A stretch of 64,000 nt of DNA, taken from NCBI RefSeq assembly GCF_943846705.1, contig NZ_OX044366.1:124001-188000 (forward strand), read 5' to 3'. Of the stretch, positions 9,291-18,642 are shown piece by piece. Position 1 is the first letter of the stretch; each line of letters starts with the position of its first letter. The position numbers were made by a program, and so were the translations under genes. The DNA is from an uncultured Pseudomonas sp. (lineage in GTDB: Bacteria; Pseudomonadota; Gammaproteobacteria; Pseudomonadales; Pseudomonadaceae). The notes under the pieces were generated by a model, which was not told the origin of the DNA, made no database searches, and was given only the letters and a program-made list of their open reading frames with translations.

Positions 9291-10679
9291 TCACAACAGA
9301 GTCTTGAAGTGGAAGGATTTCGGCCGAGTGACATGCTCGAAGCCGACGCTGGACAAGGTGCAGCCACGCCCGGAGCTCTTCACCCCGGTCCAGGCCAGTG
9401 CCGGGTCGAGGTAGTCACAGCGGTTGAGGAACACCGTGCCCGCCTGCACGCGATCCGCCAGGGCCATGGCGGCGTCGACGTCACGGCTGAAGATCGCCGC
9501 GGTCAGGCCAAACTCGCTGTCGTTGATCAGCGCCAGGGCTTCTTCGTCATTTTTAACCTTTTGGATGCCGACCACCGGCCCGAAGGACTCTTCGGTCATC
9601 ACCCGCATGCCGTGGTGCACGTTGGTCAGCACCTGCGGCGCGAGGTACTGCGAGCCCGGCTTGTCGAGGGTAAAGTCTGCCGGCGATAGATGGCCCTGCG
9701 CGCCCTGCTGTATCGCCTCGGCAATCTGCCCCCGAACGAACTCGGCAGCCTCAGCACGCACCAGCGGCCCCAAGGTGGTGTCCGGGTCATCAGAGCGGCC
9801 CAGCTTGTACTGTTTGACCAGTGCCACCGCTTGTTCGACGAAATCGTCATAGAGCGACTCGTGCACGTAAATGCGCTCGATGCCGCAACACGATTGCCCA
9901 GAGTTGAAGAACGCGCCGTCGATGGTGGTTTCCACCGCATGCGCCAAGTCAGCATCGGCGCGTACATAAGCAGGGTCTTTACCGCCCAGTTCCAGGCCAA
10001 TACTGAGGAAGCGCCCCACCGCCGCGCGCTCGACCATGGTGCCGCCCGGCACTGAACCGGTGAAGGCGACGTGGGCGATGCTCGGCGCTTGAATCAACGC
10101 CTCGGTTTCAGCGTGGTTCAGGTGCAGGTACTGGAACACCCCGTCCGGCAAGCCGGCTTCGCTAAACGCCTCAACCATGCGTTCACTGCACAGCGGGGTT
10201 TGCGCCGAGTGTTTGAGCAGCACCGCATTACCCGCCAACAGCGCCGGCAGCACCGCATTCACCGCCGTCAGATAGGGGTAATTCCAGGGAGCAATCACCA
10301 GCGCCACACCCAGCGGTTCGCGGCGGATAAAGCGGATAAACCCGGGTTTGTCCGGCAACTGGAGATCCGCCAGCGCCTGCTCGGCAATGTCCGCCATGTA
10401 GGTGGCGCGCTCGACAAAACCGCGCACCTCGCCAGCCGCATAACGAATCGGCCGGCCCATCATCCAGCACAGTTCTTTAGCCAGTTGGTCTTCCTTGGCG
10501 GCGAAGGCGGCAATCGCCTTGCGACCAATGGCGATGCGCTCAGCCAGCGGGGTATTTTTCCAGGCTATCTGCGCCTGCTCGGCCCTGGCCAAGGATGCCT
10601 GGATTTCTGGATTGGAGGCCAGATGCCGTTCGACATACACCGAACCGTCGATGGGTGAAATGCATTGCAGTTTGCTCAT
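9291..10679 (-). CDS. NAD(P)-dependent aldehyde dehydrogenase
   Basis: 462 aa, start MSKLQCISPIDGSVYVER. The family signatures ELGGKDPAYV and FNSGQSCCGIERIYV are present, the latter with the catalytic Cys, as is PWNYPYLTAVNA at about residue 140 in the cofactor pocket. It lies between a glutamine-synthetase-like gene (about 40 bp upstream) and an alcohol dehydrogenase (7 bp downstream). Related enzymes oxidise succinate semialdehyde or gamma-glutamyl aminoaldehydes; the exact substrate cannot be read from the sequence. Confidence 0.92.
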   Translation of the reverse strand: MSKLQCISPIDGSVYVERHLASNPEIQASLARAEQAQIAWKNTPLAERIAIGRKAIAAFAAKEDQLAKELCWMMGRPIRYAAGEVRGFVERATYMADIAEQALADLQLPDKPGFIRFIRREPLGVALVIAPWNYPYLTAVNAVLPALLAGNAVLLKHSAQTPLCSERMVEAFSEAGLPDGVFQYLHLNHAETEALIQAPSIAHVAFTGSVPGGTMVERAAVGRFLSIGLELGGKDPAYVRADADLAHAVETTIDGAFFNSGQSCCGIERIYVHESLYDDFVEQAVALVKQYKLGRSDDPDTTLGPLVRAEAAEFVRGQIAEAIQQGAQGHLSPADFTLDKPGSQYLAPQVLTNVHHGMRVMTEESFGPVVGIQKVKNDEEALALINDSEFGLTAAIFSRDVDAAMALADRVQAGTVFLNRCDYLDPALAWTGVKSSGRGCTLSSVGFEHVTRPKSFHFKTLL

Positions 10680-10718
10680 TGAACAACTCCGTAGCACAAG
10701 CCAACTGGGGCGTGCGAC

Positions 10719-12092
10719 CTAGATGATTTCGAAGTAGCGATCCAGCTCCCAATCGCTGACATGCCGGCGGTATTCGCGCTCTTCCCATTCGCGGCTGGCG
10801 GCAAAGTGCTCGACGAACTCATCACCAAACAGCTCCCGCGCGGCCTTCGAACTTTTCAGGCGCTGCGCGGCATCCCACAAGGTGCGCGGCAGGGCCAGCT
10901 CGTCCGGGTGCTTCATGTCGTAAGCATTGCCCACCACTGGTTCAGTCGGCTCCCACCCCTGCATCACCCCATACAGGCCTGAACCCAGCGCCACGGACAG
11001 GGCCAGATAGGGATTGCCGTCGGCGGCACCCAAGCGATATTCCTGGCGCTGCGATTTATCGGTACCGGGAATCACGCGCAGCGCGGCGGTACGGTTTTCC
11101 ACGCCCCAAGTGGCATCGGTGGGCGCCCAGAAGCCTGGAATCATGCGCCGGTAGCTGTTCAGCGTCGGCGCCACCATGCACAGAAATTCCGGCATCAAGC
11201 GCTGCTGGCCTGCGAGGAAATGCCGCTGCAGATTGCTCATGTTGTGCGCCTGAGTCGGGTCGTAAAACGCCGACTTGCCGCTGGCCAGATCGCGTAGCGA
11301 GACATGGATATGCCCGCTCTGCCCCGGATACTTACCCGACCATTTGGCCATAAAGGTCGCCATCAGGCCGTTGCGCTGGGCGAGTACCTTCATAAAGGTC
11401 TTGAACAACGCGCCCTTGTCCGCGGCCGCCTCGGCGCGGTCATAGGCAATCGCCGCTTCCAGTACCCCGGGGCCGGTTTCGGTGTGCAGGCCCTCGATGG
11501 GGAAGTCCATGCGTTCGGCCATTTCGAGGATTTCGTGATACAGCTCGGCATGCACCGAGCTGCGGATCATCGAATAGCCGAACCAATCCGGGGTAAAGGG
11601 CTTGAGGTCACGAAAGCCTTTGGCGCGGGCAGATTCAGGGGTTTCATCGAACATGAAGAACTCATATTCCAGCGCCGCAAAGGCATCGAAACCCATGGCC
11701 GTGCAGCGCGCCACCACGCGGCGCAGGGTGGCGCGCGGGCAGACCTTTTCCGCCGCGTCGGCAAACTCGCAGATAAACAACAGCATGCCGTTCTCGAACG
11801 GCAACTCGCGGCAGGTGTGCGCGAGAACCCGTACGGGGGCATCGGGGTAGCCGGTGTGCCAGCCGGTGTATTGCACGTTGTCGTAGAGCTGGTCCTTCAC
11901 GTCCCAGCCGAGCACCACATCACAGAAGGCAAAGCCGCTATCAAGGGCAGAAAAGAACTTGCTGCGGCTGAGGTACTTGCCGCGCATCACCCCATCGTTA
12001 TCGAACACCCCCACTTTGATATGACTGAGGCCACGCTCCTCGACAATGCGCCGGGCATCATCGGCGGTTTTAACGTCTCGCGGATTGAGCAT
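10719..12092 (-). CDS. Glutamine-synthetase family gamma-glutamyl-amine ligase
   Basis: 457 aa, start MLNPRDVKTADDARRIVEER. GS catalytic signatures are visible: ALEYEFFMFDE (metal-binding Glu), EGLHTETGPGVLEAA, KWSGKYPGQSGHIHVSL (ATP site), and RTAALRVIPGTDKSQRQEYR. The N-terminal beta-grasp is short and the adenylylation-type regulation of GlnA is not evident, placing it with the PuuA/IpuC-like ligases that attach glutamate to amines or amino alcohols. The downstream aldehyde and alcohol dehydrogenases and the upstream TRAP transporter support a catabolic role over nitrogen assimilation. The leader (12093-12409) may contain its own promoter. Confidence 0.88.
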   Translation of the reverse strand: MLNPRDVKTADDARRIVEERGLSHIKVGVFDNDGVMRGKYLSRSKFFSALDSGFAFCDVVLGWDVKDQLYDNVQYTGWHTGYPDAPVRVLAHTCRELPFENGMLLFICEFADAAEKVCPRATLRRVVARCTAMGFDAFAALEYEFFMFDETPESARAKGFRDLKPFTPDWFGYSMIRSSVHAELYHEILEMAERMDFPIEGLHTETGPGVLEAAIAYDRAEAAADKGALFKTFMKVLAQRNGLMATFMAKWSGKYPGQSGHIHVSLRDLASGKSAFYDPTQAHNMSNLQRHFLAGQQRLMPEFLCMVAPTLNSYRRMIPGFWAPTDATWGVENRTAALRVIPGTDKSQRQEYRLGAADGNPYLALSVALGSGLYGVMQGWEPTEPVVGNAYDMKHPDELALPRTLWDAAQRLKSSKAARELFGDEFVEHFAASREWEEREYRRHVSDWELDRYFEII

Positions 12093-12358
12093 AAATGCAC
12101 CTGTCTCTTGTTGTTATGAGCGACTGGTATGGCCGACATCCGGTGTCAGTCCTGCAGGCAACAACAGCGTCTAAGCGCATCCCCAAACAACCGCACAATG
12201 CGCCCCGACTCCCACCTAAGGCCTGGTTAGACGGCCGGAAAAAGCCCTGTGAGTGTGGTACAGGATTGCCAAGTTGGCCGGCTGTTCCGGGAAATATCTG
12301 CACCTGGCCACGGCAGTTGCGCGACAAACCAAGCCCGCGTGCGGCTGCAGATAACAAA
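12093..12358. other. Gap between TRAP operon end and ligase gene
   Basis: About 270 bp with no plausible gene. It lies between the TRAP terminator and the ligase start and so should contain the ligase-operon promoter; no clear -35/-10 pair or operator could be assigned by eye. Confidence 0.4.
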
Positions 12359-12384
12359 ACGCCCGTACTTAGCGGTACGGGCGT
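12359..12384 (-). terminator. Rho-independent terminator after the TRAP genes
   Basis: Perfect 10-bp stem ACGCCCGTAC (12359-12368) with 12375-12384 and a 6-base loop. On the minus strand it is followed by TTTTGTTAT. It lies 26 bp after the solute-binding protein stop. Confidence 0.88.
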
Positions 12385-12409
12385 GAGGTTTACCGATGGT
12401 TCGAGGCAA

Positions 12410-13459
12410 TCAACGATACGGCGCACCAGACTTGGCCATCAGGGCGTTGTACTTCTTGAAGATTTCCACCACCCGCGCACAACGTGGACTGGTCTTGGCG
12501 ATTTCATCCCAGAACTTCAACGCCTCGGCCTCCACCGTGGCCCATTCTTCAGCCGGGATGGAGGTCAGTTGCAGCTTGCCGCCTTCGACTCGCAGTTGCG
12601 CCTCGCCGCCCCAGTACCAGTGCTGGCGGTAATAGTTGGAGCTGTCCATGCACAGCTTGAACAGGGTTTTCAGGTGCTCGGGCACCTCGGCCCAGCGATC
12701 CGAGTTGGCGAAGTAGGAACCACACCAGGCACCCGAGATGTTGTTGGTGAGGAAGTACTTGGTCACGTTGGCCCAGCCGACGGTGTAGTCCTCGGTGATC
12801 CCGGACCAGGCAATGCCATCCAGCTCGCCGGTTTGCATCGCCACCTCGACGTCTTCCCACGGCAGGGTTACCGGAATCACCCCGAAGCGCGACAAAAACT
12901 TGCCGGCGGTGGGGAAGGTAAAGATGCGCTTGCCCTTGAGGTGCTCAAGCTTGGTGATCGGCTCCACCGTCGCGAAGTGGCACGGGTCCCAAGCGCCGGC
13001 ACCGAGCCAGGTCACGCCTTTGACTTCACCGTAGGCCTCGGCCCAGATTTCGTTAAGCCCGTATTTCTCGAACAGCACCGGCACATCCAGGCTGTAACGG
13101 GTGGCGAACGGGAAGTAACCTCCGAACACCGAGATGTCCACGGGCGCGGCGATGGAGTCGTCATCGCTCTGCACGGCATCGATGGTGCCCTTTTGCATGG
13201 CGCGGAACAGCTCGCCGGTCGGCACCAGCTGGTCGGCGTAATACAGCTGGATTTCCATTTCGCCATTGGCCGCTTTATTAAAGGCATCGATGGACGGTTT
13301 GATCACATGCTCGCCCAGGGCCGGCCCGGCATAGGTCTGCAAGCGCCAGGTAATTTTCTTCGGCTCGGCGGCATAAATATGCGCTGAACCCAGCGCCGTA
13401 GCCCCTGCTGCGCCGGTCGCTACCGCGGCGGTTTTCAGAAAACTGCGTCTCGTACTCAT
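12410..13459 (-). CDS. TRAP transporter solute-binding protein (DctP family)
   Basis: 349 aa. The N-terminus MSTRRSFLKTAAVATGAAG is a twin-arginine (Tat) signal with cleavage expected near residue 30. The mature part has the DctP fold landmarks, including YYADQLVPTGELFRAMQKG and MQTGELDGIAWSG. It would capture an organic acid or zwitterion in the periplasm for the permease pair encoded upstream. The last gene of the three TRAP genes, ending in a strong terminator. Confidence 0.93.
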   Translation of the reverse strand: MSTRRSFLKTAAVATGAAGATALGSAHIYAAEPKKITWRLQTYAGPALGEHVIKPSIDAFNKAANGEMEIQLYYADQLVPTGELFRAMQKGTIDAVQSDDDSIAAPVDISVFGGYFPFATRYSLDVPVLFEKYGLNEIWAEAYGEVKGVTWLGAGAWDPCHFATVEPITKLEHLKGKRIFTFPTAGKFLSRFGVIPVTLPWEDVEVAMQTGELDGIAWSGITEDYTVGWANVTKYFLTNNISGAWCGSYFANSDRWAEVPEHLKTLFKLCMDSSNYYRQHWYWGGEAQLRVEGGKLQLTSIPAEEWATVEAEALKFWDEIAKTSPRCARVVEIFKKYNALMAKSGAPYR

Positions 13460-13604
13460 GCTGTTATCTCCAAAATTGTCGATTCAGATGGCATACAACC
13501 GCACTGCCTGGCCCACGGGGCCCTGGCAGGGTTTTCAGAGGGGCAACCTGCACCTGGCTTCTACAGATACAACTGCGCTGGCCTACTGCTGAAACTGCAT
13601 GTGC

Positions 13605-14927
13605 TTAGCCGTAGTGCCACTGCGGCAACCACAGGGCGATCTGCGGGAAGACCATGACCAGCACCAGCGCCAGCAGCATGATCAGCACGAAGGGGGTAAC
13701 CGACACATAGATGTCGCGCAACGTGACTTCAGGCGGAGCCATGGCGCGCATCAGGAACAGGTTGTAACCGAACGGCGGGGTCATATAGGCGATCTGACAG
13801 GTGATGGTGTACAGCACGCCATACCAGACCAGATCAAAGCCCAACGCCCCGACCAGCGGAATATAGAGGGGCGCGACAATCACCAGCATGGCGGTGTCAT
13901 CAAGAAACATGCCCATGATGATGAACGACAGCTGCATCAGAATCAGCACCTGCCAAGGCCCCAGCCCGAGGCTTTCGAGGAAGAACGCTTCAATCGCCTT
14001 GACCGCGCCGAGGCCATCGAACACCGCGCCAAAGCACAAGGCGGCGAGGATGATCCACATAAACATGCAGCTGATGCCGAGGGTCTTGCGCAGGGTTTCT
14101 TCCATCACGCTGCGGTTCAGGCGACCTTTGACCAACGCCATTAACGTTGCCGCCGCCGCACCGACCGCCGAGCTTTCCACCAGGCTGGTAATGCCCATCA
14201 GAAACAACCCGGTCATGCAGAAAAAGATAAACAGCGGGGCGATACCGGCTTTGAGCAGCAGCAGTTTCTCGCGCCGGCTGATCTGCCCACGCTCCTCCTC
14301 GGATAACGCGGGGCCCAGTTCCGGCTGCAAACGGCAACGCACGGCGATATAGAGGATAAACAGCCCGGCCATCAGCAGCCCGGGCAGTACCCCGGCCAAC
14401 CACAGTTGGCCGACCGGCTGGCGGGCGATCATGCCGTAGAGCACCAACACCACGCTGGGCGGAATCAGAATACCCAGGGAGCTGCCGGCTTGAATCACCC
14501 CGGTGACCATGATCTTGTCGTAACCACGGCGCAGCAGTTCCGGCAAGGCAATGCTCGCGCCGATGGCCATGCCGGCCACGCTCAAGCCATTCATCGCGGA
14601 AATCGCCACCATCAGGCCGATGGTGCCAATGGCCAGGCCGCCATTGAGCGGACCCATCCACACATGGAACATCCTGTAGAGGTCTTCGGCCAGCCCCGAT
14701 TCGGAGAGCATGTAACCCATAAACACGAACAGTGGCAGAGTCAGCAGCGGGTACCACTTCATCAATTTCATGGCCGCGCTGAAGGCTATTTCCGAGCCAC
14801 CATCGCCCCACAGCAGCAGGGCCGCCGCCACGGCAACAAAGCCAATCGCACCAAACACCCGCTTGCCGGTGAGCAGCAGCAACATCATCGAGGAGAACAT
14901 CAGCAGGGCTATCAGCTCGTATTCCAT
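13605..14927 (-). CDS. TRAP transporter large permease (DctM family)
   Basis: 440 aa, very hydrophobic, about 12-13 membrane segments, start MEYELIALLMFSSMMLLLL. An upstream in-frame ATG inside the DctQ gene was rejected because it would add a non-hydrophobic leader. Family motifs include GYMLSESGLAEDLYR, GSSLGILIPPSVVLVLYG and the MTPPFGYNLF ending. The start shares one base with the DctQ stop (TAATG), so the two permease subunits are translationally coupled. Confidence 0.94.
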   Translation of the reverse strand: MEYELIALLMFSSMMLLLLTGKRVFGAIGFVAVAAALLLWGDGGSEIAFSAAMKLMKWYPLLTLPLFVFMGYMLSESGLAEDLYRMFHVWMGPLNGGLAIGTIGLMVAISAMNGLSVAGMAIGASIALPELLRRGYDKIMVTGVIQAGSSLGILIPPSVVLVLYGMIARQPVGQLWLAGVLPGLLMAGLFILYIAVRCRLQPELGPALSEEERGQISRREKLLLLKAGIAPLFIFFCMTGLFLMGITSLVESSAVGAAAATLMALVKGRLNRSVMEETLRKTLGISCMFMWIILAALCFGAVFDGLGAVKAIEAFFLESLGLGPWQVLILMQLSFIIMGMFLDDTAMLVIVAPLYIPLVGALGFDLVWYGVLYTITCQIAYMTPPFGYNLFLMRAMAPPEVTLRDIYVSVTPFVLIMLLALVLVMVFPQIALWLPQWHYG

Positions 14928-15433
14928 TACAGCGTTTCCCCCCGCGCGGCGGCGATATCTTTGAACAGGGTGGCGATCGCCTGCAGCAGCATTAGGGCAA
15001 TGCCGATGCACATGATGATCTTGATCGGGGCCATGGGTGGCGACCAGGCTGAGTAGCTGGTTTCGCTGTACTCAAGCGCGTACTGGGTGGAGGAAATGCC
15101 GCCGTAGAGCAGAAATACCAGGTAGAAAATCAGAAAGCCGATGGTGATTGCATCCATCACCGCACGGGTGCGCGGCGACCAGCGGCTGTAGAACAGGTCC
15201 ATGCGCACGTGGGCGTCGAGTTGCATGGAGTAGGCGCCGCCCAACAGGAAGTAGGCGACCATCAGAAACTGCGCAGACTCTAGCGTCCAAGCCGCCGGCA
15301 GAAAAAACGTCTTGCTGATCGAGGAGTACAGCAGCACACCGAGAATGGCGAAAATCAGGTACATGGCGAAACGCCCAACGACGCGATTGAGCGCCTCCAC
15401 TGCGTGCACAAACAGCCTGATGGCCTTAGGCAT
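14927..15433 (-). CDS. TRAP transporter small permease (DctQ family)
   Basis: 168 aa with four hydrophobic segments, start MPKAIRLFVHAVEALNRVVG. The DctQ pattern is seen with LDAHVRMDLFYSRWSP in the middle loop. First gene of the dctQ-dctM-dctP set; it partners the large permease in the inner membrane. The 166-bp gap to its right should hold the operon promoter. Confidence 0.92.
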   Translation of the reverse strand: MPKAIRLFVHAVEALNRVVGRFAMYLIFAILGVLLYSSISKTFFLPAAWTLESAQFLMVAYFLLGGAYSMQLDAHVRMDLFYSRWSPRTRAVMDAITIGFLIFYLVFLLYGGISSTQYALEYSETSYSAWSPPMAPIKIIMCIGIALMLLQAIATLFKDIAAARGETL

Positions 15434-15599
15434 ACCGCACCTGCTGAGTCATTGTTATTCCGTGAGCCTAGACCATGATTGGCTAAGGCCAACCGCGGCA
15501 ATATGCGAGTGCACAAAGCGCACCAGCTGCCTGGCAGTCACCATCGCTCACGTAATATCAGCGACTTAGACGCTGAACCCGAGCGCCGGCAGGCACGCG

Positions 15600-16547
15600 C
15601 TAAGGCGCTAGAAAGCTCATCAGCACCGCCACGGTGCGCAGCGGATCCTCTTCTTGGGGCACGTGGCCCAGCTCATCGAACAGCACCAGACGGCTACCTT
15701 TGATATCGCGCTTGAAGCGCTCGGCGTTGACCGCTGGAATCAGCTCATCGCGGCCACCCCAGAGAATCAGCGTCGGCACCTTGAGCGCTGCAATACGGGT
15801 ATAGCCCTGCCCGGCCTCGGCCTGAATAAACCGCTGACGCAGGGCTTCTCGGTTACCGGCGCGCAGGGTCAGCTCATAGTAGCGGTCGATCAGTGCCTCG
15901 CTGACCTTGCGCGAGTCGCCATACACGTTGCGCACACTGGCGGCGATCAGCGGCCGCGGCAGCAGATTGGCCACCAGCGGTGCCAGCGCGGGGATCTGCG
16001 CCAAGCGAAAACCAATGGGAATTGAAGTGGCGTTGCGCGGATAACCCGCCGCATCGACCAACACCAAACGCTCGACCCGCTGCGGATAATCCAGGGCGAA
16101 TTGCCAGGCAAGTTGCCCACCAAAACTATTGCCAGCGAGCACCGCGCGCGGCACCTGCAACTGATCCAGCACGTTGGCGAGGAAGGCGCTGTAATGGCTT
16201 ATGCGGTAATCGTTATCGGGGAACGGCCCGGTCAAACCAAAGCCAGGCAGATCAAGGCTGATTACCCGCCTTTTATCCTGCAAAACCGCCGCCCAGCCTT
16301 CCCAGGTATGCAAACTGGCCGAGGTGCCGTGCAGCAACACGATAGGCGCAGGGTCATCGCGTGGGCCTTGGTCACGCAGGTGCACCAGCATGCCGTCGAT
16401 GGCCACAAACTGCGACGGCGCCTGTGCCCAGCGCTGCTTGAGGTCGGCCACCTGACGATCCGGTGCCCAATACCAGGCGATTGCCGCCGTTAGCGCTAAC
16501 AACACCAGCAGCACAACACTGAGAGCAACCTTGGCAAACCGCTTCAT
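15600..16547 (-). CDS. Alpha/beta-fold hydrolase, membrane-anchored
   Basis: 315 aa, start MKRFAKVALSVVLLVLLALT, which is an uncleaved signal-anchor. The oxyanion-hole motif VLLHGTSASLHTWEGW lies at about residues 74-89, the nucleophile elbow is GNSFGGQ, the acid is in WGGRDELIP, and the catalytic His is in ELGHVPQEEDP. Serine hydrolase of the epoxide-hydrolase/meta-cleavage hydrolase type facing the periplasm; substrate unknown. Monocistronic. Confidence 0.9.
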   Translation of the reverse strand: MKRFAKVALSVVLLVLLALTAAIAWYWAPDRQVADLKQRWAQAPSQFVAIDGMLVHLRDQGPRDDPAPIVLLHGTSASLHTWEGWAAVLQDKRRVISLDLPGFGLTGPFPDNDYRISHYSAFLANVLDQLQVPRAVLAGNSFGGQLAWQFALDYPQRVERLVLVDAAGYPRNATSIPIGFRLAQIPALAPLVANLLPRPLIAASVRNVYGDSRKVSEALIDRYYELTLRAGNREALRQRFIQAEAGQGYTRIAALKVPTLILWGGRDELIPAVNAERFKRDIKGSRLVLFDELGHVPQEEDPLRTVAVLMSFLAP

Positions 16548-16631
16548 GACGAGTCCTTGTGGTGGATCAGAGGCAAGCGTAGTCAATGCAGCGCTGGCTG
16601 GCCGCCGATAGCCTTTTCGCAGGCGAAAAAA

Positions 16632-16651
16632 AGCCCCGATGTGCCGGGGCT
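16632..16651 (-). terminator. Terminator of the TetR-alkene reductase unit
   Basis: Stem AGCCCCG/CGGGGCT (16632-16638 with 16645-16651). On the minus strand it is followed by eight Ts. Lies 45 bp after the alkene reductase stop. Confidence 0.9.
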
Positions 16652-16696
16652 GAGGCGTGTTGCGCCGTTTTGCGACGCACACGAAAACGACGAAAC

Positions 16697-17806
16697 TTAA
16701 ACCAGGCTCATCAGCGCATCACGGCTGAACGGCAGAATGTCCTGCTCGCGGCCATCGCGTACCTTGACCGCCCAATCCGGGTCGACCAGCAAGGCGCGGC
16801 CCACCGCCACCAGGTCAAACTCCTGCTTGTTCAAACGCTCCAGCAGGTTCTCCAGGCTGGCCGGCTGGGCCACCTTGTCGGTGTTGACCATAAACTGCAG
16901 GAACTCGCCATCCAGGCCGACGCTGCCCACGGTTATGGTGGGTTTGCCCGTGAGCTGACGCGTCCAGCCCGCCAGGTTTAGGTCAGACCCTTCGAACTCA
17001 GGCTCCCAGAAGCGCCGCGTCGAGCAGTGGAAAATATCCACGCCGGCGTCAGACAGCGGCTTGAGGAAAGCGCCCAGCTCTTCTGCGGTCTGGGTCAGAC
17101 GTGCGCTGTAATCCTGCTGCTTCCACTGCGAGAAACGGAAGATGATCGGGAAGTCCGGGCCCACAGCGGCACGCACAGCCTGAATCAGCTCGATGGCAAA
17201 GCGCGAGCGCTGGGCCAGGTCGCCGCCGTATTCGTCGGTGCGCTTGTTGGTGCCTTCCCAGAAGAACTGGTCAACCAGATAGCCGTGAGCACCGTGAATT
17301 TCCACGCCGTCCATGCCGATGCGCTGGGCATCCTTGGCAGCCTGGGCGAAGGCGGCGATGACTTCGTTGATGTCGTCCTGGGTCATGCCGTGAACCACGA
17401 CATTGCCGTCTTTGATTTTTTCGCTCGGGCCATAGCCTGGAACGCTGGCGTCTGGCTCGGTGCCTAGTTTGCGCACATTGCCCACGTGCCACAGCTGCGG
17501 AACAATCTTGCCGCCTTCGGCGTGCACCGCCTCAACCACTTTCTGCCAACCGGCCAGGGCGTCTTCACCGTAGAAACGCGGGACGTTGGGGTAACCGTTG
17601 GCGGCCTTGTGACCGACGGTGGTGCCTTCGGTGACGATCAGGCCAACACCGGCGGCTGCACGGCGACGGTAATACTCGATCACCTTGCTGTTCGGCACCC
17701 CGCCCGGCGAGAAGGAGCGGGTCATCGGCGCCATCACCACACGGGTTGGCAGCTGCAGATTACCCAGGCTGAACGGTTGGAACAGTGCTTTAACGGGATC
17801 GGTCAT
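16697..17806 (-). CDS. Old Yellow Enzyme family alkene reductase
   Basis: 369 aa from the third of three consecutive ATGs, the one best spaced (6 nt) from an AGAGGA ribosome site. FMN-dependent NADPH:ene-reductase of the NemA/XenB type. It has MAPMTRSFSPGGVP near the N-terminus, the substrate/FMN-binding EIHGAHGYLVDQF, NKRTDEYGGDL, and VAVGRALLVDPDWAVKV at the C-terminus. Such enzymes reduce nitroesters, N-ethylmaleimide and quinones. It is preceded by a TetR gene and by a copy of the 13-bp operator at 17830-17842, so induction by electrophiles is likely. Confidence 0.93.
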   Translation of the reverse strand: MTDPVKALFQPFSLGNLQLPTRVVMAPMTRSFSPGGVPNSKVIEYYRRRAAAGVGLIVTEGTTVGHKAANGYPNVPRFYGEDALAGWQKVVEAVHAEGGKIVPQLWHVGNVRKLGTEPDASVPGYGPSEKIKDGNVVVHGMTQDDINEVIAAFAQAAKDAQRIGMDGVEIHGAHGYLVDQFFWEGTNKRTDEYGGDLAQRSRFAIELIQAVRAAVGPDFPIIFRFSQWKQQDYSARLTQTAEELGAFLKPLSDAGVDIFHCSTRRFWEPEFEGSDLNLAGWTRQLTGKPTITVGSVGLDGEFLQFMVNTDKVAQPASLENLLERLNKQEFDLVAVGRALLVDPDWAVKVRDGREQDILPFSRDALMSLV

Positions 17807-17829
17807 CATCATTCCTCTGGCCGGCCAAC

Positions 17830-17842
17830 TGACCGGTCGTCT
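17830..17842. promoter_or_regulatory. Operator copy upstream of the alkene reductase
   Basis: TGACCGGTCGTCT, containing the palindrome GACCGGTC, is identical to 18470-18482 upstream of the TetR gene. Probable binding site of the adjacent TetR repressor (inference from position and exact duplication). Confidence 0.75.
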
Positions 17843-17863
17843 TGTTGAAGGTGTTTTAAAAAA

Positions 17864-18457
17864 TCAGGCCTGCAGTAACCACTGCAAACGCTGGATAAAA
17901 TCGCTCAGCGCCTGGGTGCTGTTCGCCACTTTCAGGCGCGTCAAGGCGCCTTGCCAGGCGTTAGTAATAAAGCTCGCCAGATTGCGGCAGTCTTCAGTCG
18001 CGGGCAGCTCGCCGGCTTGCTGTGCCTGCTCAAGACAGCGCTGCAGGGTATCGGCGGACTGCTGCAGGATCGCATCAACCTGCGCGCCCAAGGTCGGCGA
18101 CAGCTCGGCCATTTCAAAACTCAGGCTGCCGATAAAGCAGTGGTATTCCAGGCGTTCCTGACGGGCAAAGTGCTCCACCAGCTCGCTGTAGTAGCCGAGA
18201 ATGCGCTCGCGCGGGCTGAGCAACGGGTTGCCAAGCGCTTCGGCATAGCGTGCCAGGCGCGGCCGATAGACCTGCTGCAACGCCTGCTGGGCAAAATCTT
18301 CCTTGCTCGCGAAGTAGTGATAGAACGAGCCTTTTGGCACGCCGGCCGCCTGGACGATTTCCTGCACGCCGGCACCGTGATAACCACGACGGGTCATCAC
18401 CTCGGCACCTTTGGCGAGGATCAGGTCACGCTTGTCGAGCCGAATACTGGAGTTCAT
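17864..18457 (-). CDS. TetR-family regulator (NemR-like)
   Basis: 197 aa. The N-terminal helix-turn-helix spans about residues 10-55 (GYHGAGVQEIVQAAGVPKGSFYHYF is split over helices 2-3). The C-terminal ligand domain contains a single obvious Cys in EYHCFIGSLSFE and another in EDCRNLASF. E. coli NemR senses electrophiles and bleach through cysteines and represses nemA; the arrangement regulator then OYE is the same here. Both genes have the same 13-bp palindrome just upstream, which implies autoregulation. Confidence 0.9.
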   Translation of the reverse strand: MNSSIRLDKRDLILAKGAEVMTRRGYHGAGVQEIVQAAGVPKGSFYHYFASKEDFAQQALQQVYRPRLARYAEALGNPLLSPRERILGYYSELVEHFARQERLEYHCFIGSLSFEMAELSPTLGAQVDAILQQSADTLQRCLEQAQQAGELPATEDCRNLASFITNAWQGALTRLKVANSTQALSDFIQRLQWLLQA

Positions 18458-18469
18458 GGCGACAGAATA

Positions 18470-18482
18470 TGACCGGTCGTCT
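18470..18482. promoter_or_regulatory. Operator copy upstream of the TetR gene
   Basis: Second exact copy of TGACCGGTCGTCT, 12 bp upstream of the TetR start codon, in the same orientation as the copy at 17830-17842. Confidence 0.75.
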
Positions 18483-18642
18483 AGGCTCGCCCAGCACTAT
18501 TGATTTAGGTGATTACGCCCAAGAAGCCTGGGGTTGGCCTCAGCAATGCGTACTGCCGAGCTGCTCGAACCGGGAGGTTCGATGAGGGGGGATGCACAGC
18601 GGTATTGAGCCGCGACCAGGCCGGGCTCAATACGAAGCAGGC

